64,000 bases of DNA from Methylomonas koyamae. GTDB taxonomy: Bacteria > Pseudomonadota > Gammaproteobacteria > Methylococcales > Methylomonadaceae. The notes under the pieces are model-generated. The model did not search any database, was not told the origin of the DNA, and was given only the letters and a program-made list of their open reading frames with translations. This document shows, piece by piece, positions 26,565 through 35,073 of this stretch. Where the stretch lies: NCBI RefSeq assembly GCF_001644025.1, contig NZ_LUUK01000196.1:62001-126000 (forward strand). The letters run 5' to 3'. Within the stretch, counting starts at the first letter, position 1; each line of letters opens with the position of its first letter. Position numbers and translations under genes: made by a program.

Positions 26565-27965
26565 ATGGCCGACAAACCCTATCGCAACGCGCTGTTCCTG
26601 TTTCGGCGAGACCTGCGTCTGGAAGACAATACCGCGCTGAATGCCGCGCGGCGCGGTGCGGACCGGGTGATAGCGGCCTTCGCGTTCGATCCGCGCCAAA
26701 TTCAACCCCATCCCTATCAAAGCCAGCCCGGCCTGCAATACATGCTGGAGGCCGTCGCCGGTCTGCAACGCGATTTAGTTAACCGCGGCGGCAAGCTGTA
26801 CTGCTTCGCAACCCTGCCCCACGATTTGATTGCCCGTCTCCGCGAGACGCTCCGCCTCGATGCGGTCTACATCAACCGCGATTACACGCCGTTCAGCCAA
26901 GTCCGCGATGCCGAAATCCGCGAATGCTGCAATGCGTTGGGCGTGGCCTTGCACATCACCAACGACCTGCTGCTGACCGAGCCGGAACAAATCGCCAGTG
27001 CTAAAGGTAATCCCATTCAGGTATTCACCCCGTTTTACCGGCGAGCCCGGCAAATACCGGTCGCCGCGCCGGCCGCGCTGGCCGACGGTGGTTGGTATAC
27101 CGACACACTGGCCGGCGACGATGCCGATTTACCGGAACGCTACCGGCGTCCGCATCGCAACCCGATTGCCGGCGGCCGCGCCAGCGCGTTGCAAAGTCTG
27201 CAAGCCGTGTCGAGCTGTCGCGACTACGCGCAAAACCGCGATTTCCCGGCACTGGCCCAAACCAGCCGGTTGTCGGTACACCTAAAATTCGGCACCTGCT
27301 CGGTCCGCGAGGCATACGCCGCGATTCAGCATCAATTAGGGCCGGAACATCCGTTGCTGCGACAATTGTATTGGCGCGATTTTTTCAGCCACATCGCCTA
27401 TCGCTTTCCGCACGTGTTCGGGCAGGCTTTCGACCGCCGCTACGACGCCGTGCCCTGGCGCAATAATCTTGACGACTTCACGGCCTGGACCAAGGGCTTG
27501 ACCGGCTTCCCGATCATAGACGCCGCGATGCGCGAATTGAAGCAAACCGGCTGGATGCACAACCGCTTGCGGATGGTGGTCTCGTCCTTTCTGGTCAAGG
27601 ATTTACATATTTCCTGGCGCTGGGGCGAACGCTATTTCGCCCAACATCTGCTGGATTACGATCCCTGCGTCAACAACGGCAATTGGCAGTGGGCGGCGTC
27701 CACCGGATGCGATGCCCAACCCTATTTCCGGATCTTCAACCCCTGGCTGCAACAGCAAAAATTCGATCCGCAATGCGACTACATCAAAACCTGGTTGCCG
27801 GAATTGCGGGCTTATTCGGCGAAGGTGATACACCAATGGGCCAGCCAACCGCTGGCCGGCGCTTATCCGCCACCGATCGTCGAGCACGGCACCCAAAGCC
27901 GGTTAATCAAAGCCCAATTCAAGGCGCTGACCACGCTGCCGATCCAAGAGAACTTCGATGCGTAA
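26565..27965 (+). CDS. phrB: Class I deoxyribodipyrimidine photolyase
   Basis: The 466-residue flavoprotein splits cyclobutane pyrimidine dimers using blue/near-UV light. The N-terminal Rossmann antenna domain starts ALFLFRRDLRLEDNTAL. The FAD domain contains the family blocks LLRQLYWRDFF, TGFPIIDAAMREL, TGWMHNRLRMVVSSFLVKDL (20 residues), WQWAASTGCDAQPYFRIFNP and YIKTW. The Trp-rich electron-transfer path seems present (several Trp in these blocks). It overlaps the lipocalin gene by 8 bases. In E. coli phr is co-transcribed with ybgA, the homologue of the gene two positions downstream here. Confidence 0.97.
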   Translation: MADKPYRNALFLFRRDLRLEDNTALNAARRGADRVIAAFAFDPRQIQPHPYQSQPGLQYMLEAVAGLQRDLVNRGGKLYCFATLPHDLIARLRETLRLDAVYINRDYTPFSQVRDAEIRECCNALGVALHITNDLLLTEPEQIASAKGNPIQVFTPFYRRARQIPVAAPAALADGGWYTDTLAGDDADLPERYRRPHRNPIAGGRASALQSLQAVSSCRDYAQNRDFPALAQTSRLSVHLKFGTCSVREAYAAIQHQLGPEHPLLRQLYWRDFFSHIAYRFPHVFGQAFDRRYDAVPWRNNLDDFTAWTKGLTGFPIIDAAMRELKQTGWMHNRLRMVVSSFLVKDLHISWRWGERYFAQHLLDYDPCVNNGNWQWAASTGCDAQPYFRIFNPWLQQQKFDPQCDYIKTWLPELRAYSAKVIHQWASQPLAGAYPPPIVEHGTQSRLIKAQFKALTTLPIQENFDA

Positions 27966-28485
27966 AACCTGTTTACTGTTACTGACTCTGACCGGCTGCA
28001 CCGGCATCCCGGACGGCGTCGTCGCGGTCGAGGATTTCGAATTGTCCCGATACCTCGGCACCTGGTACGAAATCGCTCGGCTGGATCACCGCTTCGAACG
28101 CGGCCTGAGCGACATTCGCGCCGACTACAGTCTGAATTCCGACGGTAGCGTCAAGGTGTTGAACAGTGGTTATTCGGCGGAAGCCGGCGAGCGGGAGAGC
28201 GCCGAAGGCCAGGCCGAATTCGTCGAGACGCCCACTGTCGGCCGCTTGCAAGTGTCGTTTTTCGGGCCGTTTTACGGCGCCTACAACATCATCGCGTTGG
28301 ATAAACCGGGCTATCGTTACGCGATGATCGCCGGCCCGGACCGAGACTATTTGTGGATACTGGCCCGCGATCCGCAATTACCCGCCGCGACGTTAAAAGC
28401 CTTGGTGGACCAAGCTCGAACCCTGGGCTTTGCCACCGATCAACTGATTTACGACCGGCACCCACCATCCGAGCAAATCCCATGA
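27958..28485 (+). CDS. blc: Lipocalin lipoprotein (Blc type)
   Basis: The 175-residue outer-membrane lipoprotein has a short lipobox signal (LTLTGC, Cys14) and the lipocalin signature GTWYEIARLDHRFERG. The mid-barrel block FFGPFYGAYNIIALD and the C-terminal YLWILARDP are typical of Blc. These lipocalins bind lysophospholipids and fatty acids and are induced by envelope stress. The 8-base overlap with phrB and 4-base overlap with the next gene place it firmly in the light-cluster operon. Confidence 0.94.
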   Translation: MRKTCLLLLTLTGCTGIPDGVVAVEDFELSRYLGTWYEIARLDHRFERGLSDIRADYSLNSDGSVKVLNSGYSAEAGERESAEGQAEFVETPTVGRLQVSFFGPFYGAYNIIALDKPGYRYAMIAGPDRDYLWILARDPQLPAATLKALVDQARTLGFATDQLIYDRHPPSEQIP

Positions 28486-29426
28486 CGAAAATTCCAGTCG
28501 GTATCAGCAGCTGTCTATTGGGCCACGAAGTCCGTTACGACGGCGCTCACAAATACCACAGCTACATTGAACGCACGCTGGGCCAGTACTTCGAATTCCG
28601 CGCCTTCTGCCCGGAAGTGGAAGCCGGCCTGGGCATCCCCCGCCCTTGCGTGCAACTGCGAGAAACCGCGCCCGGCGTGATACGTTGCGTCGGCGTCAAG
28701 GACCACGGGTTCGATGTCACCGAGCGTTTGGAACAAGCCTCGGCAAAGCAGGCCGACTGGTTGGCCGAACTGTGCGGCTATATATTGAAGAAGGATTCGC
28801 CGAGTTGCGGCATGGAGCGGGTCAAGGTCTACAAAAACGACATACCGGCGCGTTGCGGTACCGGCATTTTCGCCGGATTTATCCAACGCCGGTTTCCCTA
28901 TTTGCCGATCGAAGAGGAAGGCCGGCTCGGCGACCCGGCATTGCGCGAGAACTTTATTCAGCGGGTATTCGTGTTGCGGCGTTGGCGGGAGCTGACAGAG
29001 GCCGGCCTCGGTGTACACGCCCTGATGAGCTTCCACAGCCGCCATAAACTGATCGCGATGAGCCACGACCAAAATCAGGCCCGCGCACTGGGCCGGCTGG
29101 TCGCCGACGCCAATGCCGCGAATCTGACCGAAATCGCCGACGCCTACCTGGCGGCCTTGATGGCCTGTTTGAAGGTCGTCGCTACCCGAGGCAACCACGT
29201 CAACGTGTTGCAGCACATCCAGGGCTATTTGAAGCAGAAACTGGACAGCGACGCCAAGCAGGAGCTGGTCGAAACTATCGAAGCCTATCGAACCGGCCTG
29301 CTCCCGCTGATCGTGCCGCTAACGCTGCTGAAACACCACTTCCGCCGCGAACCCGATCCGTTCATCGACCAATCGTTTTACCTGTCGCCGCACCCGGCGG
29401 AATTGGCGCTGTTGAACGCGATATAG
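28482..29426 (+). CDS. YbgA-like protein: DUF523 (TudS-type) plus DUF1722
   Basis: The 314-residue protein has an N-terminal DUF523 domain: GISSCLLGHEVRYDG, RAFCPEVEAGLG and KKDSPSCGMERVKVY contribute three conserved cysteines. Characterised DUF523 proteins (TudS) use a [4Fe-4S] cluster to remove sulfur from thiouracil. The C-terminal DUF1722 domain (RHKLIAMSHDQ, NVLQHIQGYLKQKL) is the region shared with E. coli YbgA. Start ATG 28482 overlaps the lipocalin stop (ATGA); an upstream in-frame start would lie inside the lipocalin gene. Co-location with phr is conserved in E. coli. Confidence 0.93.
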   Translation: MTKIPVGISSCLLGHEVRYDGAHKYHSYIERTLGQYFEFRAFCPEVEAGLGIPRPCVQLRETAPGVIRCVGVKDHGFDVTERLEQASAKQADWLAELCGYILKKDSPSCGMERVKVYKNDIPARCGTGIFAGFIQRRFPYLPIEEEGRLGDPALRENFIQRVFVLRRWRELTEAGLGVHALMSFHSRHKLIAMSHDQNQARALGRLVADANAANLTEIADAYLAALMACLKVVATRGNHVNVLQHIQGYLKQKLDSDAKQELVETIEAYRTGLLPLIVPLTLLKHHFRREPDPFIDQSFYLSPHPAELALLNAI

Positions 29427-29546
29427 CGGGTCGCCGCAGCCAATTCAGCCAGACAAGCCCGCACGCAGTCGGCAACCAGGAAACGCTGTGCTTACCCGAT
29501 GGCCGACCGGTCATGGACGCACGATGCCCCCCCCTCGTTGTCCGCG

Positions 29547-31967
29547 CTAAAATTCCAGTTTGATCGAGCCCAAAAATGCCCTCGGCGTGCCTATGGTCCG
29601 GCTACTGCTGGCCCCGCTGATATAAGCATCGGTGAAATAGCTTTTATCAAGCAAATTGTAAACATTGAGCTGCGCGGTCAATTTGGATTTATCGACCTTC
29701 CAGGAATAAGCGGCCAGCAAGTCCACGGTCGCGTAGCCGGCGGTCTGGTAGTTGTCGCCGGTGCCGTCGGTGGAGCCGTCGCGCATGGTCACCCCGCCAC
29801 CGACTTTCACGCCTCGCAATTCGCCACCCAGAACGTCGTAGGTTGACCACAAACTACCGACATTACGCGGCACCGCGTATAGGCGGTTGCCCTGCAAACC
29901 GTTGTTGTCCTTGGTCACTCGAGTATCGAAGTTGGAATAGGTGGCGATCAGGTTCCAACCGGGCAGCAATTCGCCGCGTATGTCCACTTCCGGCCCGCGA
30001 CTACGCACTTCGCCGGCGGCGATACTGAAGTTGCTGTTGAACGGAGAATTCGGGTCGCGGGTTACGACGTTTTGTTTGGTGATGTCGTAATACGCCAATG
30101 TGGCGCTGAATTTACCGTCGAAAAATTCGAACTTACTGCCGATCTCCCACTGCTGGGCACTCTCTGGCGGTAACGGTTTGCCGCTGGCCGAGATGGCCCA
30201 CTGATTGGACACCCCGAAGTTTTCGATGTAGTTACCGTAAAAACTCAACCAATCTTGCGCTTGCCAAAGCACGCCGACCCTGGGCGTCACGTCGTCGTCC
30301 ACCGGTTGAGCGGTGTGGCTTAAATTATCCCACTGCTTGACGTACTGGTAACGAAATCCGCCCAGCACATGCAGGCCGTGCGGCAGCTTGATCTGATCCT
30401 GGGCGTAAATCCCGATGTAATCGGCGCTATTATTGCCGCCCCAGCCAGCGGAAACCCAAGGGCTGACAATATCGGCGTTGTGGACGGGGTGGTAAACGTC
30501 GATGTTCGCCAACTCGGCCGAGTACGGGTCGCTAATATGATCGACGCGGTAATAGTCGCCGCCCAACAACAAGGTATGCGCCAACGGCCCGGTCGCGAAC
30601 CGACCGGTCAAGTCCAGGGTCGTAAAGTAGGTGTTGTGAGTGCCGTCTATCAAAGTTTGGCTGCGCGGCAGCAAGTTGCCGGGTAACAACGTATCGGCCG
30701 CCGCGCTGGTCCAATGCTGAACGTTATCCAGCAAATCGGCGACGAAGCGCTGCTTGATGCTCCAATCGTCGTTAAATTGGTGCGACCAATTCAGCCCGAT
30801 CAGTTTTTCCTCGACCCGGACTTTACCCGCTTCCATCAAATTGCGGGAACGCGGCATGTTGATGAAGCCGCCGTTCAAATACGGCCAAGTATTGTTATCG
30901 TCAATCAGATTGTCGTGGCGATATTCCATTTCCAGACTGATTTGCGTACGCGGGCTGACGTTCCAGGTCAGCATCGGCGCGATGAAGGTGCGCTCGCTGT
31001 CGACCAAATCTCGAAACGAAGCGCTGCTTTCAAACGAACCGTTGAAACGGTACAGCAAGGTGTCGTCGTCGGACAGCGGGCCGGTAGCGTCCAAGCTCGT
31101 GCGGTATAAATCGAAGGATCCGAACTGCTGTTGCAGCGCGTAATACGGTGTCGCCAACGGCTGTTTGGTAACGACGTTGACCATGCCGCCAGGCTCCATC
31201 CGCCCGTACATGATCGCGGCCGGGCCTTTGATGACCTCCAGGCGTTCGACGTTGGCCATTTGCCGGGTACCGATCGACGCGAATTGGCTATCGATGCGAA
31301 AGCCGTTGCGAAAAAAGGTACTGCTCCGAAACCCGCGCAGAAAGATGTCGTCCGACAAGCCGCCGGACCCGTGGCTGACCGTGGCGCCGGCCACGTTCTT
31401 CAACGCATCGGTCATCTGGATGATTTGTTGATCGTTCAAGACCGCTTTCGGGATGATCTGGATGTTGACCGGCGTTTCCATCAACGGTGTATCGGTTTTG
31501 GTGGCGCTGGCGGCCGCGCGCACGGCGTAGTCCCGATTGTCCGGCGAGTTAAGATCGTAGACCGCTTCGCCGACCACCGAGACCGCCGGCATCGTCGCCG
31601 CCGATTGGGGTTCGGCCGACTGCTTGGCCGGCGCGGCTTCCACGGTAAAGGTGTGTTCGGCGGTCTTCCGAGCGCTCAAGCCCGAAGCGTGCAGCAGGAT
31701 TTGCAACGCCTGTTCCGGCGCATGGCGACCGGTCAGCGGCTGCGAACGCAATTTGGCGACCAACTCGGCCGGATACAGCAAACGCAGATCGGCCTGATCG
31801 GCCAGTTGGGTCAACGCGCCGTCCAAGGCTTGCGCCGGAATATCGAATTGCCGAAGCTCGTCGGCCAGCGCCGCCAGGCTGACGCAGCCGGCCATCAGGG
31901 CCGAGGCCGTCCTACGGAGCCGGAACGCGCGCTCGGCGGCAGAGAGGGTTTGCGGATGAAGTTTCAT
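29547..31967 (-). CDS. TonB-dependent siderophore receptor with STN signalling domain
   Basis: The 806-residue outer-membrane protein has a signal peptide (cleavage around ALA-DEL), an STN domain at about 40-110 (FDIPAQALDGALTQLADQADL, in part, to HTFTVE), the plug (IQIIPKAVLNDQQ, LRGFRSS, RLEVIKGPAAIMYGRMEPGG) and a 22-strand barrel ending in an aromatic residue (SIKLEF). The STN domain talks to a FecR-type anti-sigma factor. With the fecR-like and fecI-like genes upstream on the same strand it forms a complete cell-surface signalling set. The ligand is probably a ferric siderophore; identity unknown. Confidence 0.94.
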   Translation of the reverse strand: MKLHPQTLSAAERAFRLRRTASALMAGCVSLAALADELRQFDIPAQALDGALTQLADQADLRLLYPAELVAKLRSQPLTGRHAPEQALQILLHASGLSARKTAEHTFTVEAAPAKQSAEPQSAATMPAVSVVGEAVYDLNSPDNRDYAVRAAASATKTDTPLMETPVNIQIIPKAVLNDQQIIQMTDALKNVAGATVSHGSGGLSDDIFLRGFRSSTFFRNGFRIDSQFASIGTRQMANVERLEVIKGPAAIMYGRMEPGGMVNVVTKQPLATPYYALQQQFGSFDLYRTSLDATGPLSDDDTLLYRFNGSFESSASFRDLVDSERTFIAPMLTWNVSPRTQISLEMEYRHDNLIDDNNTWPYLNGGFINMPRSRNLMEAGKVRVEEKLIGLNWSHQFNDDWSIKQRFVADLLDNVQHWTSAAADTLLPGNLLPRSQTLIDGTHNTYFTTLDLTGRFATGPLAHTLLLGGDYYRVDHISDPYSAELANIDVYHPVHNADIVSPWVSAGWGGNNSADYIGIYAQDQIKLPHGLHVLGGFRYQYVKQWDNLSHTAQPVDDDVTPRVGVLWQAQDWLSFYGNYIENFGVSNQWAISASGKPLPPESAQQWEIGSKFEFFDGKFSATLAYYDITKQNVVTRDPNSPFNSNFSIAAGEVRSRGPEVDIRGELLPGWNLIATYSNFDTRVTKDNNGLQGNRLYAVPRNVGSLWSTYDVLGGELRGVKVGGGVTMRDGSTDGTGDNYQTAGYATVDLLAAYSWKVDKSKLTAQLNVYNLLDKSYFTDAYISGASSSRTIGTPRAFLGSIKLEF

Positions 31968-31974
31968 GTCGATT

Positions 31975-32018
31975 CCTTAACGTTAAGGCGGCGCCTATGC
32001 CGCGTCTTCGTTAAGACG
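31975..32018 (-). promoter_or_regulatory. Palindrome pair ahead of the TonB receptor gene
   Basis: CCTTAACGTTAAGG (31975-31988) is a perfect 14-bp palindrome only 7 bases upstream of the receptor start, and CGTCTT/AAGACG (32003-32008 with 32013-32018) forms a second hairpin sharing the CGTTAAG core. They could be an operator or a leader structure controlling translation of the receptor mRNA. They do not match a Fur box. Confidence 0.4.
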
Positions 32019-32220
32019 GACGAGCGGAACGATCTTGTAATGAACACCGAAATTTTTTGCGAGGGGCCGCGTCGGCCTGTTGCAGAAGCGGCAGGCCATA
32101 CCGCCGATCGCCGGCAACGTCAGCCCCCGCGCGTTGATGCGTTTGACTAGCGAGCCGATCGATCGTCTGCATCGGACGTTCCGGCTATCGCCCCGATCTT
32201 AACGATGGCAAAGTCCGCGC

Positions 32221-33198
32221 TCAGCCGTGCAACACCGCCAACCAAGGCGTCAATCGGCTGACTTTAATCGCCAGGATGTGCTCTATCATCCCCAGCGCGG
32301 CGTCGGCATCGTTCAGCGGGAACACGCCGCTGACCCGAAATTGCGCTAGCTTGGCGTCCGCGATCAGGATGGCGCCGGGAAAATAGCGATCCAACTCCGC
32401 CACTACTTCGGCCAAGCTCCGGTTTTTGAACACCAGCTTGCCGCGCTGCCAGGCAGACACTTGCCCGGCATCGACAGCCAACATCGCTTGCAGACCGGTT
32501 TGCGCGCGATAAACCGCCTGATTTCCGGCCTCGACGCGGCTATCGGCGCGGTAATCGGCGTCCGCCAAGCCTTTAACCGCGACGGCGTGTTCGCTTACGC
32601 TAATCCGAGTAGCGGCGTCCTGTTGCCAGACTTCGAACACGGTGCCCAAGGCCTTGACCACCGCCGAGTCGGTCGCCACCTCGAACGGCCTGCCGACATC
32701 GGCGGCAACCCGAAACAAGGCTTGGCCGCGCTTCAAGGTCAATTGGCGGCCGCTAGCGGTATAGCGCACATCCAACGCGGTATCGGTGTTCAAAAACACA
32801 ACGCTGCCGTCTGTCAACGTAACGGTTTGCTGCTCGCCGACGCCGGTGCGGTAATCGCTAAACCAGGCATCGGCCATGCCCAAGAACGGAAGCACGGCGA
32901 CGAATGCCAATACCGCAGCGACGGCCAAGACCCGCAAAGCCCCGAAAGTACTTGGTTTGACGTCATCCGGCCGCGTCGGCGGGCGCGCCGAGTCTTCCGC
33001 CGGTCTCGCGGCCAGACCCATTTCCAACCATAACCGTTCGGCGTCGCGAAATGCGCGTAGATGGGCAGCACTCCGATTGCACCACTCGGCGGCCAGCCGT
33101 CGCTCGCGGTCGCTTGCATTACCGGCATGCAAGCGAATCACCCAATCGATCGCTTGATCGGATAATACGGTGATTTCGGAAACGGACGCTTTAGTCAT
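32221..33198 (-). CDS. FecR-family anti-sigma factor / sigma regulator
   Basis: The 325-residue inner-membrane protein has an N-terminal cytoplasmic DUF4880-like part (AIDWVIRLHAGNASDRERRLAAEW, in part), a membrane helix at about 89-107 (VLAVAAVLAFVAVLPFLG), and the periplasmic FecR domain (YRTGVGEQQTVTLTDGSVVFLNTDTAL, in part, and KRGQALFRVAAD). The C-terminus (KLVFKNRSLAEVVAELDRYF) contacts the receptor STN domain in FecR systems. It lies between the ECF sigma gene and the receptor gene, the standard fecI-fecR-fecA order. Confidence 0.92.
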   Translation of the reverse strand: MTKASVSEITVLSDQAIDWVIRLHAGNASDRERRLAAEWCNRSAAHLRAFRDAERLWLEMGLAARPAEDSARPPTRPDDVKPSTFGALRVLAVAAVLAFVAVLPFLGMADAWFSDYRTGVGEQQTVTLTDGSVVFLNTDTALDVRYTASGRQLTLKRGQALFRVAADVGRPFEVATDSAVVKALGTVFEVWQQDAATRISVSEHAVAVKGLADADYRADSRVEAGNQAVYRAQTGLQAMLAVDAGQVSAWQRGKLVFKNRSLAEVVAELDRYFPGAILIADAKLAQFRVSGVFPLNDADAALGMIEHILAIKVSRLTPWLAVLHG

Positions 33199-33285
33199 CG
33201 GTGCTGGATCGCGGTTTGAACAGTATTATGACGAGATTGCCTAGCCATCTTGCCGCAAAATTCGAGTTCGGTGGCCGGCAGGCGT

Positions 33286-33843
33286 CTAATAGCCTTTCAG
33301 GCGGTCCCGACAATGTCGCATGGCTCTGGCCAGGTGCTTGGCCACCATGCTTTCCGAGATATTCAGGCGTGCGGCGACTTCCGCATGACCGAGGCCCTCG
33401 ACGCGATTCCAATAAAACGCCAAGCGGCAATCGTCGGGCAATTCGGCCATTGCTTGCTGCATCGCTTGCAAGCGTTGCTGGTGTTCGTATCTAAGTTCCG
33501 GCCCCGGTGCCGGAGCGGCGATAGCGTGCAGACTGACTTCGTCGATATCCTGCATCAAGCGATTTGCACTCAGCCGCTGATAATCGATCACCAAATTGCC
33601 GATGACCCGATACACAAAAGCGCGCGGGTTCTCGATGCGTTCCGGCGCGCCGTGCCGGCTTAGGCGCAGATAGGCTTCTTGCAGGATATCCGCCGACATC
33701 TCTTCCGATCCCAGCTTGCGCAGGATAAAACGGCTGAGCTGATCGCGATGCTGGTCGAGAAATTCGGCAATCCGCGCGGCTGTCAAGCTGGTTTGATGCG
33801 TTAACGTTTTCGATGATTTTGTCGGAACGGAATGGTCTGCCAT
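33286..33843 (-). CDS. FecI-type ECF RNA polymerase sigma factor
   Basis: The 185-residue protein has sigma region 2 (EFLDQHRDQLSRFILRKLG, then ADILQEAYLRLSRHG and PRAFVYRVIGNLVIDYQRL) and region 4 (MAELPDDCRLAFYWNRVEGLGHAEVA, in part, with ISESMVAKHLARAM as the HTH). I start at ATG 33843 (MADHSVPTKSS); an ATG at 33891 would add 16 residues of low similarity. It is expected to be activated when the receptor binds its ligand and to transcribe the receptor gene. No convincing Fur box was found upstream. Confidence 0.9.
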   Translation of the reverse strand: MADHSVPTKSSKTLTHQTSLTAARIAEFLDQHRDQLSRFILRKLGSEEMSADILQEAYLRLSRHGAPERIENPRAFVYRVIGNLVIDYQRLSANRLMQDIDEVSLHAIAAPAPGPELRYEHQQRLQAMQQAMAELPDDCRLAFYWNRVEGLGHAEVAARLNISESMVAKHLARAMRHCRDRLKGY

Positions 33844-34141
33844 GGCGGTGTGTGAGTTACCGGTCGTGCTGTCGGCAAGCACAAGTCGCACCTGAAAGCA
33901 TTACTCGATAGAAATCAACATTCTCTGGTCAATCGCCGCCCCGTGTTTCGGGTAACAAATACGTGATTTGGCCCAATATATGTTAAATAACACAGTTCTA
34001 TTCAGCGACCCGTCCTTACTCCCACGCCCGTTCCAGACTTCGTTCGTTCATTAACAGTCGTTGTAACTTTATTGCTTTCTGGTAAGCTTTCGGATCAGTC
34101 ACGAACTGGAAAACGTGTATTACTTCAATAGGAGAATTGCC

Positions 34142-34696
34142 ATGGCGGATTATTTGCTGAAGATTAACGACAGGGCCGAAGACATCATCGATTTCACGCC
34201 GGAAGAAATTAGCCAGATCACGCCAGATGAAATTCAACGCATTTTCTATGATCTGCAAATTCATCAGATCGAGCTCAAAATGCAAAATCAGGAATTGCGT
34301 ACCGCTCAAGAAGAACTTACCCGTTCAAGAAACAATTACCACTACTTGTTCCATCAACTCCCGGTCGGCATTGTGATTGTGAACTCGACCGGCTTTGTGG
34401 AACAGGTCAATGACACCCTCCTGGAATGGCTCGGTATTGAAAAAGGGCGACTTGTTAAAAAACACTTGTCATCGGTCATACTCGAAGACGATAAAGTGCT
34501 TTTCAATTCGCGCTTCGACAGCTTTTTCAAGAACCCTGACGGCAAGTCGCTGGTGTTGAGCGTGAACGGCAGAAAAAACGTAGCGTTGAAAGTCAAAATG
34601 TCGGGCAAAAAAATCGGCGGCGACGATGTGGTCGCGCTAATGAACCAAACCGACCAAACATTGATCATCACCGTCGCGGACGTCAACGATTTATAG
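34142..34696 (+). CDS. Small stand-alone PAS-domain protein
   Basis: The 184-residue soluble protein has a coiled-coil helix (DLQIHQIELKMQNQELRTAQ, then EELTRSRNNYHYLFHQLPVG) leading into a PAS domain (VIVNSTGFVEQVNDTLLEWLGIE). The coil-PAS junction is like the one that precedes PAS domains in CheR/PAS hybrid sensor proteins, but the protein ends with no output domain. AGGAG lies seven bases before ATG 34142. It is 380 bases upstream of the CheB-CheR-PAS fusion gene and may be a dedicated partner. Ligand unknown. Confidence 0.8.
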   Translation: MADYLLKINDRAEDIIDFTPEEISQITPDEIQRIFYDLQIHQIELKMQNQELRTAQEELTRSRNNYHYLFHQLPVGIVIVNSTGFVEQVNDTLLEWLGIEKGRLVKKHLSSVILEDDKVLFNSRFDSFFKNPDGKSLVLSVNGRKNVALKVKMSGKKIGGDDVVALMNQTDQTLIITVADVNDL

Positions 34697-35073
34697 CGTC
34701 TTGTTCGCGCGGCTTAGTCCATGGCGCCACCGTAGGTATCGTTGCGAATCAACGCTTTCCACCATCGGCGCTCTCGGTTTCGTTTAGACTCCGCGGCCCG
34801 AGAACAACCAAAATCGAATTGCCGTGATGATTTACCTCGATGACAGTGTAAAGCCAACCACGATACCTTTCCGCTGGAATTCCGCTTTCCGCCTTGCAAG
34901 GCTGGAAAGAAAACGCCGTTTAAGCATCGATAGACTCAGCGCGGCGCGCCTGACAGCCATGACAAGCAATCTGTTCCGACGGAGTCGCCTAATCCCGACC
35001 TAAGCCTAATACCGCGCCTTCCGCCCAGCCTTGGAAACTACTCCCGCCACCGATTACTCCGCGCCGTGAACCG
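34697..35073. other. Intergenic region, nothing assigned
   Basis: The 377 bases between the small PAS gene and the CheB-CheR fusion hold no credible gene, repeat or terminator that I can support. The promoter of the fusion gene presumably lies near its right end. Confidence 0.5.

Noticed and set aside
33892-34141. Fur box upstream of the FecI-type sigma gene
   Set aside because: The best AT-rich stretches match the 19-bp Fur consensus poorly; I could not support a site.
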